In this document: positions 16,848-25,544 of the stretch, one piece after another
Layout: each line of letters starts with the position of its first letter
How positions within the stretch are numbered: the stretch's first letter is position 1
From: Nocardiopsis sp. NRRL B-16309
Lineage (GTDB): Bacteria > Actinomycetota > Actinomycetes > Streptosporangiales > Streptosporangiaceae
Reading direction: 5' to 3'
Assembly (NCBI RefSeq): GCF_001279585.1
Contig: NZ_LGEC01000093.1
Coordinates: forward strand, 1 to 54,452
Length of the DNA: 54,452 nt
Notes under the pieces: model-generated
Seen by the model: the letters and a program-made list of their open reading frames with translations, nothing else
Database searches by the model: none
What the model was told of the DNA's origin: nothing
Translations under genes and position numbers: made by a program

Positions 16848-18026
16848 CTAGCGGGGGGTGCGGCGTTTGGCCCGTGCGGCGCGGGCCCGCTCGACGGCGG
16901 GTCCGATCGCCGCGACCAGCGCGTCGACGTCCTCCGGTGTGGACGTGCGCCCCAGCGACAGCCGCAGACTGCTCAGCGCGGTGTCCGGGTCGGCCCCCAT
17001 CGCCAGCAGGACGTGGCTGGGCTGGGCCACCCCCGCCGAGCAGGCCGAGCCGGTCGAGCAGGAGATACCGCGCGCGTCCAGCAGCATCAGGAGGGCGTCG
17101 CCCTCGCAGCCGGGGAAGGACAGGTGCGAGATCCCCGGCAGGCGCCGGTCGCGGTCACCGTTGACCACGGCGTCCGCGACCGCGTCGCGGACCCCCGCCT
17201 CCAGTGCGTCGCGCAGGTCGGCCAGGTGCTTGGCGTGCTCCTCGCGCTCGTCGACGGCCAGGCCGACCGCGGTGGCCAGCCCGCGCAGCAGCGGCGGGGA
17301 CAGCGTGCCGGAGCGGATGTCGCGTTCCTGGCCGCCGCCGTGCAGGACGGGCACGGGCCCGAGCCCGCGCGCGACCAGCAGGGCGCCGGCGCCCACGGGG
17401 CCGCCGAGCTTGTGCCCGCTGACCGTGAGAGCGCTCACCCCGCTCGCGGCGAAGTCGACGGGCTCGACGCCGACCGCCTGGACGGCGTCGGTGTGGAAGG
17501 GCACCCCGTACTCGGCCGCCACCGCGGCGAGCTCGGCGACCGGCTGGACCGTCCCCACCTCGTTGTTGGCCCACATGACGGACACGAGCGCGACGGTCTC
17601 GGGCGCGGCGGCCAGGGCCTCGCGCAGCGTCCCCGGGCTCACCCGGCCGAGCTCGTCCACCGGCAGTGCCTCGTACACCGCGCCCTGGTGGTCGGCCATC
17701 CAGCGGGCCGGGTCCAGGGCGGCGTGGTGCTCCACGGCGCTCACCAGGATGCGCCGCCGCCGGGGGTCCTCGGCGTTGCGCGCCCAGTACAGCCCCTTGA
17801 TCGCGATGTTGTCGGACTCGGTGCCCCCACCGGTGAAGACGACCTCGTGCGGGGTCGAGCCGAGCGCGTCGGCGACGCGTTCACGCGCCTCCTCGACCGT
17901 GCGCCGGGCCCCGCGCCCGTGGGCGTGCAGGGAGGACGGGTTGCCGAGAGCGCCGAGTTCGGCCGCGACGTCGGCGACGACCTCGGGGCGGACCTCGGTC
18001 GTGGCTGCGTGATCCAGATACACCAT
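16848..18026 (-). CDS. Cysteine desulfurase (NifS/IscS-like, PLP-dependent)
   Basis: A 392-residue class V aminotransferase that releases sulfur from cysteine to form a persulfide for Fe-S clusters or tRNA thiolation. The PLP lysine is K206 (SGHKLGG). The active cysteine is C329 in STGSACSAG, the short-loop NifS/IscS type. The N-terminus MVYLDHAATTEVRPEV is canonical. In actinobacteria this gene is often followed by the tRNA thiouridylase gene mnmA, but that gene is not in this window, so the usual partner is not visible. It is divergent from aroA. The tail is Arg/Lys-rich. Confidence 0.94.
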   Translation of the reverse strand: MVYLDHAATTEVRPEVVADVAAELGALGNPSSLHAHGRGARRTVEEARERVADALGSTPHEVVFTGGGTESDNIAIKGLYWARNAEDPRRRRILVSAVEHHAALDPARWMADHQGAVYEALPVDELGRVSPGTLREALAAAPETVALVSVMWANNEVGTVQPVAELAAVAAEYGVPFHTDAVQAVGVEPVDFAASGVSALTVSGHKLGGPVGAGALLVARGLGPVPVLHGGGQERDIRSGTLSPPLLRGLATAVGLAVDEREEHAKHLADLRDALEAGVRDAVADAVVNGDRDRRLPGISHLSFPGCEGDALLMLLDARGISCSTGSACSAGVAQPSHVLLAMGADPDTALSSLRLSLGRTSTPEDVDALVAAIGPAVERARAARAKRRTPR

Positions 18027-18103
18027 GGCGTTGCCAAGGATACGTCCGCCGCGCGCCGCCCACGGACCGCGGCCGCTCCCACCGCGCGGGCGCCCGCCAC
18101 CGA

Positions 18104-18109
18104 TAACCT
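18104..18109 (+). promoter_or_regulatory. Candidate -10 box (TAACCT) upstream of aroA
   Basis: TAACCT ends 6 nt before ATG 18116. GAGGG lies directly against the ATG, too close for normal ribosome binding, so a leaderless start is plausible. Confidence 0.35.
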
Positions 18110-18115
18110 GAGGGC

Positions 18116-19432
18116 ATGCCTGAGTCCTCGTCCTCGCAGCCCGCCGCTTCCACCGCTCCCGCCGCGGGGCACTGGCCCGCGCCCACCGCGGACGGCCCGG
18201 TGCGCGCCCGACTGACCCTGCCCGGCTCCAAGTCGGTGACCAACCGCGCCCTGATCCTGGCCGCCCTCTCCGAGACCCCGTGCCTGGTCCGCCGCCCCCT
18301 GGCCAGCCGGGACAGCGAGCTGATGGTGGGCGCCCTGCGCGCCCTGGGCGTGGGCATCACGGCGGCCGGGCCGGCCGGCGAGGACCTGTCCGTCACGCCC
18401 GCGCCCCTGCGCGGACCGGCGTCGGTGGACGTCGGCAACGCGGGGACGGTCATGCGGTTCGTGCCCCCGCTGGCGGCTCTGGCCTCCGGGGACGTGCACT
18501 TCGACGGCGACCCGCGGGCCCGAGAGCGGCCGGTGGACGAACTGCTCAACGCCCTGCGCGCGCTGGGCGCCGACATCGACGACGACGGCCGCGGCGCGCT
18601 GCCGCTGACCATCCACGGCACCGGCGCGGTCCCCGGCGGCGACGTGGTCCTGGACGCCTCGGGCTCCTCCCAGTTCGTGTCCGCGCTGCTGCTCAGCGGC
18701 GCCCGGTTCACCAAGGGCGTGCACGTGCGGCACGAGGGGCCGCCGGTGCCGTCGCGTCCGCACCTGGACATGACCGTGGAGATGCTGCGCGCCGCGGGCG
18801 TGGCGGTCACCGCCGGGGACGACTGGTGGCGGGTCGAGCCGGGCCCGGTGCGCGCCTCGGCCATCACGGTGGAGCCGGACCTGTCCAACGCGGCCCCGTT
18901 CCTGGCCGCCGCACTGGTCACCGGCGGCGAGGTGACCATTCAGGGCTGGCCGGAGCACACCACCCAGCCGGGTGACGAGCTGCGCTCCCTGTTCACGCGC
19001 ATGGGCGGCGAGGTCTCGCGTTCGGGCGACGACCTGACCCTGCGCGGCACCGGGACCGTCCTCGGCCTGACCGCCGACCTGCGCGCGGTCGGCGAGCTGA
19101 CGCCCACCATCGCGGCGGTGGCCGCACTGGCCACCACGCCCTCGCGGCTGACGGGCATCGCCCACCTGCGCCGGCACGAGACCGATCGCATCGCGGCCCT
19201 GGCCGCGGAGATCAACCGCCTGGGCGGCGACGCGGAGGAGCTGCCGGACGGCCTGGTGATCCGCCCGCGTCCGCTGCGCGGCGGGGTGTTCCACTCCTAC
19301 GACGACCACCGGATGGCCACCTCGGGCGCGGTGATCGGGCTCGCGGTGCCCGGAGTGGAGGTGGAGAACATCGCCACCACGCGCAAGACCCTGCCCGACT
19401 TCCCGGGCCTGTGGGCGGAGGCCCTGGCATGA
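18116..19432 (+). CDS. aroA: 3-phosphoshikimate 1-carboxyvinyltransferase (EPSP synthase)
   Basis: A 438-residue enzyme of the shikimate pathway that joins PEP and shikimate-3-phosphate. The substrate-binding motif PGSKSVTNRAL is at about residues 36-46, and VGNAGTVMRF matches the GNAGT loop that contacts PEP. Later conserved motifs include LRRHETDRI and YDDHRMA near the C-terminus. About 30 residues of Ser/Pro/Ala-rich sequence precede the domain. Its stop overlaps the rsgA start in an ATGA junction, indicating translational coupling. Confidence 0.97.
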   Translation: MPESSSSQPAASTAPAAGHWPAPTADGPVRARLTLPGSKSVTNRALILAALSETPCLVRRPLASRDSELMVGALRALGVGITAAGPAGEDLSVTPAPLRGPASVDVGNAGTVMRFVPPLAALASGDVHFDGDPRARERPVDELLNALRALGADIDDDGRGALPLTIHGTGAVPGGDVVLDASGSSQFVSALLLSGARFTKGVHVRHEGPPVPSRPHLDMTVEMLRAAGVAVTAGDDWWRVEPGPVRASAITVEPDLSNAAPFLAAALVTGGEVTIQGWPEHTTQPGDELRSLFTRMGGEVSRSGDDLTLRGTGTVLGLTADLRAVGELTPTIAAVAALATTPSRLTGIAHLRRHETDRIAALAAEINRLGGDAEELPDGLVIRPRPLRGGVFHSYDDHRMATSGAVIGLAVPGVEVENIATTRKTLPDFPGLWAEALA

Positions 19433-20433
19433 GCCGCACGCGGGGCGGGGGGCGCCATCTGGACGAGGACGACATCCGGGTGCGCGCCCGGGGCGGCTCC
19501 CGGCCCCGGACCCGGAACCGGCCCAAGCACGAGAACGCGGTGGCCGGCCTGGTGACCAACGTGGACCGCGGCCGGTACCGGTGCCTGGTCGACGGTGTGG
19601 CCGTGGTCGCGATGAAGGCGCGTGAGCTGGGCCGCGGCTCCATCGTGGTGGGCGACCGCGTGGACCTGGTCGGCGACCTGTCCGGGCGCCCCGACACCCT
19701 GGCCCGCGTGGTGCGGGTCCAGGAACGGCGCTCCGTGCTGCGCCGCACCGCCGACGACACCGACCCCGTCGAGCGCGTCATCGTCGCCAACGCCGACCAG
19801 ATGGCGATCGTGTGCGCCCTGGCCGACCCCGAGCCGCAGCCCCGGTTCGTCGACCGCTGCCTGGTCGCCGCCTACGACGCGGGCCTGGACCCGCTGCTGT
19901 GCCTCACCAAGGCCGACCTGGCCGCCCCGGACGAGCTCGTGCGCGTCTACGAGCCGCTGGGGGTGCCCTTCGAGGTGCTCAGCCCGGACGGCGAGCCCGA
20001 CGGGCTGCGGGCGCGTCTGGCGGGGCGCACGTCGGTGTTCGTGGGGTCCTCGGGCGTGGGCAAGTCCACGCTGGTGAACCGGCTGATCCCGGGCACCGAC
20101 CGCGCCGTCGGCCACGTCAACGCGGTCACCGGCCGCGGCCGCCACACCTCCACCTCGGCCGTGGCGCTGCCCTTCGAGGGCGGCTGGCTCATCGACACCC
20201 CGGGCGTGCGCAGCTTCGGCCTGGCGCACATCGACCCGGAGGACTTCGTCGCGGGCTTCCCCGACATCGCCGACGTCGCCGCGGACTGCCCGCCGGGCTG
20301 TACGCACCAGGAGGACGAGCCCGACTGCGCCATCGGGGCGGCGCTGGAGCAGGGCCGGCTGGATCCCGACCGCGTGGCCTCGCTGCGCCGCCTGCTCGCC
20401 AGCCGTGAGGGCGACCTGGACGACCAGCCCTAG
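19429..20433 (+). CDS. rsgA: Ribosome small-subunit-dependent GTPase A
   Basis: A 334-residue circularly permuted GTPase that helps late 30S maturation. After an N-terminal basic extension and OB-fold (about 35-105) come the G4-like motif LTKAD (159-163), the P-loop GSSGVGKS (206-213) and DTPGVR as G3. The C-terminus has the zinc-binding C-x4-C-x-H-x6-C arrangement (CPPGCTHQEDEPDC). ATG 19429 overlaps the aroA stop by 4 nt. The aroA-rsgA pairing is usual in actinobacteria. Confidence 0.96.
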   Translation: MSRTRGGGRHLDEDDIRVRARGGSRPRTRNRPKHENAVAGLVTNVDRGRYRCLVDGVAVVAMKARELGRGSIVVGDRVDLVGDLSGRPDTLARVVRVQERRSVLRRTADDTDPVERVIVANADQMAIVCALADPEPQPRFVDRCLVAAYDAGLDPLLCLTKADLAAPDELVRVYEPLGVPFEVLSPDGEPDGLRARLAGRTSVFVGSSGVGKSTLVNRLIPGTDRAVGHVNAVTGRGRHTSTSAVALPFEGGWLIDTPGVRSFGLAHIDPEDFVAGFPDIADVAADCPPGCTHQEDEPDCAIGAALEQGRLDPDRVASLRRLLASREGDLDDQP

Positions 20434-20460
20434 GTCGTGTTCCTCGCGGAGCGCTGAGGC

Positions 20461-20730
20461 TCACAGGTCGACGGTGCCGCCGCAGCGCCAGTAGCGGGTG
20501 CGGTCGTGTTCCAGGAAGCCCTCGTCGAGCAGTCCGCGGCGCAGGACCGCCAGGTCGGAGCTGAACCGCGACAGCACCCGGTTCAGCTCCGGCTCGGTGT
20601 AGCGGACGCCGGGGTCGAGTGCGCGGGCGACGTGGTCGAGGACGATGAGGCGGTCGCCGCGCCGGACCGGGATCTGCGTGATCCTGCCCCGCGGCAGGTA
20701 CGCGCGCACCACGCGTTCGTGTTCGTCCAC
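20461..20730 (-). CDS. DUF2087 family protein
   Basis: An 89-residue protein matching DUF2087: RGRITQIPVRRGDRLIVLDHV, then YTEPELNRVLSRF, and a C-terminal LRRGLLDEGFLEHDRTRYWR. The fold of this family is expected to be a small winged-helix-like domain; its role is unknown. It starts 15 nt after the TetR gene stop, so the two are likely one transcript. It is convergent with rsgA. Confidence 0.85.
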   Translation of the reverse strand: MDEHERVVRAYLPRGRITQIPVRRGDRLIVLDHVARALDPGVRYTEPELNRVLSRFSSDLAVLRRGLLDEGFLEHDRTRYWRCGGTVDL

Positions 20731-20745
20731 CGCGTCCTCCTCTCC

Positions 20746-21315
20746 TCAGCCGGTGCGCAGCATCCCGTGCACGACGGTCTCGACCCGGTGCGCCGCCTGG
20801 TCCGGGTCGATGGGCTGCAGCGCGTAGGAGACGGTGAGGCGCACCGAGACGTCGGCGACCGAGTCGGCCACCCGGGCGCCCACGCCGGGGCAGCGGTCCT
20901 CCAGCATCGCGGCGATGCGCTCGCCGACCACGTCGATGAGCGGCGCGGACCTGGTGGTCAGCACGGGCAGCAGGTCGCGGTCACCGGTGACGACCGCGTG
21001 CAGGAGCGGGTTGTCGCGGGCGGCCAGGAGGATGAGGCGGGTCGACCGGCTCACGGCGTGCGCCGGGTCGGCCTCCTCGGCGGCGAGCAGTCCGACGACG
21101 TCGTCCAGGAGCGCGTTGACCTCGCGCACGACGATCGCCTGGAGGAGGCCCTCCTTGCTGCCGAACACGTTGTAGAGGGTCTGCCTGGACACCTGGGCGG
21201 CCGCGGCGATGTCGGCCATCCGCCGCTCGGCCCAGGCACCGGCGACGACCTCGGCGCAGGCGGCGTCCATCAGCCGTTCCCGGGCCGTCCCGCGGTTCGC
21301 GCTCACCGTCTCCAT
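20746..21315 (-). CDS. TetR-family transcriptional regulator
   Basis: A 189-residue regulator. Residues ~8-55 carry the TetR helix-turn-helix (RRMADIAAAAQVSRQTLYNVFGSKEGLL). The C-terminal ligand domain has no feature that reveals the inducer. ATG 21315 gives the normal TetR spacing and has AGGA about 7 nt upstream. A longer in-frame start at 21378 would add a Cys/His-rich stretch with no homology pattern. It is divergent from hisN and upstream of the DUF2087 gene. A small palindrome (GGAC-GAT-GTCC, 21339-21349) in the intergenic region could be its operator, but it is short. Confidence 0.88.
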   Translation of the reverse strand: METVSANRGTARERLMDAACAEVVAGAWAERRMADIAAAAQVSRQTLYNVFGSKEGLLQAIVVREVNALLDDVVGLLAAEEADPAHAVSRSTRLILLAARDNPLLHAVVTGDRDLLPVLTTRSAPLIDVVGERIAAMLEDRCPGVGARVADSVADVSVRLTVSYALQPIDPDQAAHRVETVVHGMLRTG

Positions 21316-21338
21316 GTCTCCATCCTCGCATCCTGGAC

Positions 21339-21349
21339 GATGTCCGATT
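21339..21349. promoter_or_regulatory. Small palindrome upstream of TetR gene
   Basis: GGAC-GAT-GTCC lies 24-34 nt upstream of the TetR start, where a repressor could block its promoter. It is too short to assign with confidence. Confidence 0.25.
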
Positions 21350-21427
21350 TCGTGTGCGCAGGGTCCCCGCGAACTCACATTCTGGTTACGGGGGGCGCCG
21401 CTTTGAGCATGTTCGTGCCGGGGCAGG

Positions 21428-21433
21428 TACCGT
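21428..21433 (+). promoter_or_regulatory. Candidate -10 box (TACCGT) for hisN
   Basis: TACCGT ends 8 nt before ATG 21442. TTGAGC at 21403-21408 could be the -35 with a long 19-nt spacer. Confidence 0.35.
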
Positions 21434-21441
21434 TACCGGCC

Positions 21442-22248
21442 ATGGCCTCCTTTGACGATGATCTGCGGCTGGCACACGTGCTCGCCGACGCTGCCGACGA
21501 CATCGCGATCAAGCGCTTCCGGGCGCTGGATCTGGTGGTCGACACCAAGCCCGACCTGACCCCGGTGACCGAGGCCGACCGGCTGGTCGAGGAGACGCTG
21601 CGGGGCGTGCTCTCCCGCGCCCGCCCGCGGGACGCGGTCGTCGGCGAGGAGTACGGCCGCACCGGCAACAGCAACCGGGTGTGGGTCATCGACCCCATCG
21701 ACGGCACCAAGAACTACGTGCGCGGGGTCCCGGTGTGGGCCACGCTGATCGCCCTGCTGGAGGGCGACCGCCCGGTCGTGGGCGTGGTGTCGGCCCCCGC
21801 GCTGCACCGCCGGTGGTGGGCGTCCCAGGGCGGCGGCGCCTGGCAGGGCCGCAGCCTGTCCAAGGCGTCGCGCTGCCAGGTGTCGAAGGTGTCCACCCTG
21901 TCGGACGCCTCGCTGAGCTACTCGTCGCTGACCGGCTGGGAGGACCAGGGCCGGCTGGACTCGTTCCTCGGCCTCACCCGTTCGGTGTGGCGCACCCGCG
22001 CCTACGGCGACTTCTGGTCGCACGTGATGGTCGCGGAAGGCGTCGTGGACATCTCCGCCGAGCCGGAGCTGTCCCTGTGGGACGCCGCGCCGCTGCCGAT
22101 CATCCTGGAGGAGGCCGGCGGGCGGGCCACCAACCTGCGCGGTGAGGGCTTCGAGGACGGCGGCCCGCTGGTGTGCAGCAACGGCTCCCTGCACGACCAG
22201 GCCCTGACCTGGCTCAACGGCGGTCCGACGCCCCTGCGCCGGGCCTGA
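21442..22248 (+). CDS. hisN: Histidinol-phosphatase, inositol-monophosphatase fold
   Basis: A 268-residue Mg-dependent phosphatase. The metal-binding motifs are VVGEEYG (the GEE element), DPIDGT at residues 84-89, and LWDAAPL for the third aspartate. Length and the position close to aroA-rsgA match the actinobacterial HisN type, which dephosphorylates histidinol-phosphate. The IMPase superfamily also includes inositol and PAP phosphatases. Because a sulfotransferase lies next to it, tail to tail with a 4-nt gap, a PAP phosphatase role is a possible alternative. Confidence 0.9.
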   Translation: MASFDDDLRLAHVLADAADDIAIKRFRALDLVVDTKPDLTPVTEADRLVEETLRGVLSRARPRDAVVGEEYGRTGNSNRVWVIDPIDGTKNYVRGVPVWATLIALLEGDRPVVGVVSAPALHRRWWASQGGGAWQGRSLSKASRCQVSKVSTLSDASLSYSSLTGWEDQGRLDSFLGLTRSVWRTRAYGDFWSHVMVAEGVVDISAEPELSLWDAAPLPIILEEAGGRATNLRGEGFEDGGPLVCSNGSLHDQALTWLNGGPTPLRRA

Positions 22249-22252
22249 GCGC

Positions 22253-23515
22253 TCACCCGCCGAAGGCCGCGAGCACCCGTTCGGGTGTGAGGCCGTAGCG
22301 GTCGATGGTGTATCTGTGCGGCGAGGGGCGCCGGTCCCGCCGGGTGTAGTCGGTGGTCCGGCGGCGGCTGAGGTCGTCGAACTCCTCGCCCAGCCCCGTC
22401 CACACGCGCTCGGCGACCCCCACCGGATCCGCGGTCAGCTCGTCGTAGGGCAGGTCGACGAACGTGCCGGGCGCACTCGCGGCACGGACCCGCTCGGCCC
22501 GCGCCATGCTCCGCGTCCAGATCCCCAGCCACTCCTCACCGATCCAGTGCGGGTCGACCCGGTCCAGGTGCAGGGCCATCCCCGCCTCCACCAGGCTGCC
22601 CCACGACGCCGTCGCCCGGACCGGGTCGCGGTCGGTGAGCACGACGGTGGCGTCGGGGAAGACCCTGAGCAGCGCGTCCAGGCTGCCCAGGTGCAGCGGC
22701 GACTTGAGCACCCACCGGCGGGGCGCGCCGCGGCCCGCGGCCGACGCCGGAGGGCGGCGGCCCGCGGCGGTCGCGTGGTCCAGCTGCATCGCCTGGAGCG
22801 CGGCCTTGAGGAACTCGTAGTCCGGGGTGGTGTCCCGCTCCTCCATCCAGGCGCGGTACTCCGGGACGGGGATCCGCACGTGGTGGGCCATGCTGTGCGG
22901 CAGCAGGAACACGCACTCCTCGGGTTCGAGCGGGTGCATGGGGTGGATCGACTGCCAGCGCGGCGCCATGGCGTTCAGGAAGCGGATCACCGACCGCGCC
23001 GAGGCGAGGCGTTCGCGCCTGTCGCGCACGCGCTCGCCCTCCCGGCCGCTGGGCGGGACGGGGTCGAGCAGTTCCCACAGCGCGGGCGCGCGGGTGCGGG
23101 CGTGCTGTGCGAGCAGTCCGTGCGCGAAGGTCGTGCCGGTCCTGGGCAGGCCGGTGATGAAGACCGGGCGGTCCACGACCTGGTCGGCGACCTCGGGGCG
23201 GGCCTCGAACAGGTGCAGCAGGCGCAGCCGCGTCTCCAGCCGGCGCTCCACCTCGTTCTGGACCGACAGGCGGCCCAGCGGGGTGACCCCGGGGGCGCTC
23301 AGCCAGGCGTCGCTCAGGAAGCGCATCCGGGACCGGAACTCCCGGTCCCGCGGCCAGGGCAGTCCGCTGCGGTCGGCCGCCGCCCGCTCGGCGGCCTCGA
23401 ACGCCCGCGCGGGGTCGCGGAAGCGGGACCTCGTGGCGGGCGTCAGCAGCGTGTTGGCCGGAGCGACCCACCAGGCCGGGCGTGCGTTCACGAAAGCCCC
23501 TTCGTTGACGGACAT
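22253..23515 (-). CDS. Sulfotransferase family protein
   Basis: A 420-residue protein of the PAPS-dependent sulfotransferase family (PF13469 type). The 5'-phosphosulfate loop is VFITGLPRTGTTFAHGLL. The 3'-phosphate-binding segment is VLKSPLHLG...VVLTDRDPV. Substrate is unknown; relatives modify lipids or sugars in mycobacteria. ATG 23515 has no ribosome site but TACGTT lies 8 nt upstream (leaderless type). GTG 23491, preceded by GAAGGGG, is a good alternative start that removes 8 residues. It is convergent with hisN. Confidence 0.88.
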   Translation of the reverse strand: MSVNEGAFVNARPAWWVAPANTLLTPATRSRFRDPARAFEAAERAAADRSGLPWPRDREFRSRMRFLSDAWLSAPGVTPLGRLSVQNEVERRLETRLRLLHLFEARPEVADQVVDRPVFITGLPRTGTTFAHGLLAQHARTRAPALWELLDPVPPSGREGERVRDRRERLASARSVIRFLNAMAPRWQSIHPMHPLEPEECVFLLPHSMAHHVRIPVPEYRAWMEERDTTPDYEFLKAALQAMQLDHATAAGRRPPASAAGRGAPRRWVLKSPLHLGSLDALLRVFPDATVVLTDRDPVRATASWGSLVEAGMALHLDRVDPHWIGEEWLGIWTRSMARAERVRAASAPGTFVDLPYDELTADPVGVAERVWTGLGEEFDDLSRRRTTDYTRRDRRPSPHRYTIDRYGLTPERVLAAFGG

Positions 23516-23601
23516 CCGGCGCCAACGTACCGGAATCCGGCACCGCGGCACAGGCGGAGGAGCGGCGCCTGTGGACAACCGACCCCCGCCCCGTCGGCAC
23601 T

Positions 23602-23628
23602 TTGCGCGTACGCTTCATCACTTACAGT
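23602..23628 (+). promoter_or_regulatory. Promoter for lipoprotein gene, probably leaderless
   Basis: TTGCGC (23602-23607) and TACAGT (23623-23628) are spaced by 15 nt. TACAGT ends 6 nt before GTG 23635, so the mRNA may start at the start codon. Confidence 0.4.
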
Positions 23629-23634
23629 AGTAAC

Positions 23635-24174
23635 GTGACTTCCGTGCTGATTCCCGCTCCACTCCGAGCCGCGCTCTGCGGTGCCCTCGTGCTGATGGCC
23701 GCCGGATGCGCCACCGGCCACGGGCACACGACCGAGGAGCTCGGCGAGATGATCGCCGAGACCGTGCGCACCACCGGCGGCGTCCCCGCGCTGGGGGTGC
23801 CCGACACCGCCTTCGACCCGGCGAAGTTCCTGTGCGATCCGGCCGTGGACGACTCCGGTGCCGGAACCTGGCGCACCGAGGCCCCGCGCGAGGAGACCGG
23901 CCCGGACGAGGCGGTCGAACTCGGCCTGCTGTCCGCCGAGGACGCCGGGGCCGGCCCCGGAACCGACGCCGGGACCGCCACCGTGGCCGCCACCGTCATC
24001 GGGCCGGACGGCGCCGCCGCCACCGCCGAGACCGACCTGGCCGCCGACGGATGGGCCCGCCTCACCTACCCCGGCGACTTCGGTGCCGAGTCCGCCCCGG
24101 GCGTCCACACGGTCGTGTGGACCGACGCCGAAGCGAGCACACCGCTGGCCTGCGACGGCTTCACGGTCGGGTGA
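23635..24174 (+). CDS. Putative lipoprotein of unknown function
   Basis: A 179-residue protein. A short signal sequence ends in LMAAGC (cysteine near residue 25), which fits a lipobox. The mature part has a DTAFDPAKFLCDPA segment and ends in a beta-rich domain (ATVAATVIGPDG...GVHTVVWTDAEAS) with two further cysteines that may form a disulfide. I do not recognise a family. It lies 147 nt upstream of a MacB-type exporter on the same strand, but tandem hairpins in the gap suggest it may be a separate transcript. GTG 23635 is preferred; TTG 23602 is the only longer option. Confidence 0.65.
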   Translation: MTSVLIPAPLRAALCGALVLMAAGCATGHGHTTEELGEMIAETVRTTGGVPALGVPDTAFDPAKFLCDPAVDDSGAGTWRTEAPREETGPDEAVELGLLSAEDAGAGPGTDAGTATVAATVIGPDGAAATAETDLAADGWARLTYPGDFGAESAPGVHTVVWTDAEASTPLACDGFTVG

Positions 24175-24254
24175 CCACGCGGATAGCGGCGCGAGAAAAC
24201 CCCTCCCACACATGAACCGGAACCGCCTTCCCCAGCGATGGAACTGATGGAAAC

Positions 24255-24295
24255 CCCGCCTCTGGCGGGCCGTCCGGCGCCGCCTCCGGCGCCGG
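24255..24295 (+). terminator. Tandem hairpins between lipoprotein and exporter genes
   Basis: CCCGCC-TCT-GGCGGG (24255-24269) is followed by CCGGCGCC and GGCGCCGG separated by 6 nt (24274-24295), then TTCTC. This could end the lipoprotein transcript or attenuate entry into the exporter operon. Confidence 0.4.
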
Positions 24296-24321
24296 TTCTC
24301 AGACATCACGGAAGGGGCCGA

Positions 24322-25536
24322 ATGCTGCGCTCCCTCACAGCCGGGATCGTGCTGGCCTTCGCCGGAACACGGGCCAACGTCGCCCGCACCATCCTGTCCT
24401 GCGCCGGCATCGTCGTCGGTGTCGGCGCACTGGTCCTCGTGGTCACCGCCGGGGACTTCGGCCAGCGGTTCGCGGTCGCCTACGGGGAGGCCAACGCGGG
24501 TCTTCCCGCGACCTTCCAGGTCACGGTGCACGGCGAGATCGCCGACCGGGAGGCGTTCGAGGACGACCTGCGCCGCGCCGGCGGCCAGGACGTCTCCGTC
24601 TACCAGTGGCCGTCCGAAACGCCCCTCATCCGGTCGGGCGACGCCGTCCTGCCGGACGTGGAGTTCCGCGGCGTGGACGTGGCGATGGGCGACATCAGGC
24701 GGATGAACATGGCCCAGGGCCGCTGGTTCACCGACGCCGACGCCGAGTCCCTGGTGCCGGTCCTGGTCGTCAACCAGGAACTCGCCGACGCCCTCGGCGA
24801 CGTCACCGAGGTGCAGATCGGATCGGGGGAGTGGACCGACGTCCGCGTGGTCGGCATCGTGGAGAGCACCACGCTGGACTTCTCCTGGCAGAGCGCCTAT
24901 CTGCTGCACTCGCCCGCGACGGAGGAGATGCTCTTCGAGGGCGAGGACGTCCAGAACGAGTACCAGGTCCGCGTCGACCCCGACGATCCGGCCGCCATCG
25001 ACCCCACCGGACAGGAGTTCACCCAGCGGCTCTCGTCGGCGGCCTGGCGCTGGAGCGGTGGCGGCCCGGAGCCGACGGTCGACGCCTGGCGCTTCGACGA
25101 GAGCGAGATGCTCGGCAGCGCCGTGAGCTACCTGTCCTGGGGCCTGGGCGGCATCGCGGTCATCACCCTCACCACCGGCCTGCTCGGCGTCCTCAACGTC
25201 GGGCTGGTCACCGTCCGCGAGCGCCGACGGGAACTCGCCACCTACCGGGCCCTGGGCGCGAGCCGCTCCACGCTGTTCGTGGCCGTGGTCATGGAGTCCG
25301 TCGTGGTGTCGCTGGTGGCGGGTCTCGTGGCCGTCCTGGGCTGCTGGGCGATCGTCCTGGCGGCCGCCGCGGTCATGGACGGCCTGGTCTCGCTGCCGGC
25401 CGGCGTCACCCTGTCCATGCCCGCGTCGGGCGTCCTCGTCGGACTGGGCAGCGCGGCGTTCGTCGGACTGCTCGCCGGAATCATCCCCGCGATACGGGCG
25501 CTGCGCGCCTCCGTGGTCGCCGGGCTGCGGGAATAG
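24322..25536 (+). CDS. MacB/FtsX-type ABC transporter permease
   Basis: A 404-residue permease with one N-terminal membrane helix (about 10-42), a large extracytoplasmic MacB_PCD-like domain (about 45-270), and three C-terminal helices forming the FtsX domain (from about 290). The typical cytoplasmic motif is VTVRERRRELATYRALGAS. It should couple to the ATPase encoded two genes downstream in a type VII (mechanotransmission) exporter. ATG 24322 has GAAGGGG about 6 nt upstream; a longer in-frame start at 24238 would run through the hairpins. The membrane fusion gene begins 8 nt after its stop. Confidence 0.92.
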   Translation: MLRSLTAGIVLAFAGTRANVARTILSCAGIVVGVGALVLVVTAGDFGQRFAVAYGEANAGLPATFQVTVHGEIADREAFEDDLRRAGGQDVSVYQWPSETPLIRSGDAVLPDVEFRGVDVAMGDIRRMNMAQGRWFTDADAESLVPVLVVNQELADALGDVTEVQIGSGEWTDVRVVGIVESTTLDFSWQSAYLLHSPATEEMLFEGEDVQNEYQVRVDPDDPAAIDPTGQEFTQRLSSAAWRWSGGGPEPTVDAWRFDESEMLGSAVSYLSWGLGGIAVITLTTGLLGVLNVGLVTVRERRRELATYRALGASRSTLFVAVVMESVVVSLVAGLVAVLGCWAIVLAAAAVMDGLVSLPAGVTLSMPASGVLVGLGSAAFVGLLAGIIPAIRALRASVVAGLRE

Positions 25537-25544
25537 GAGAAATC

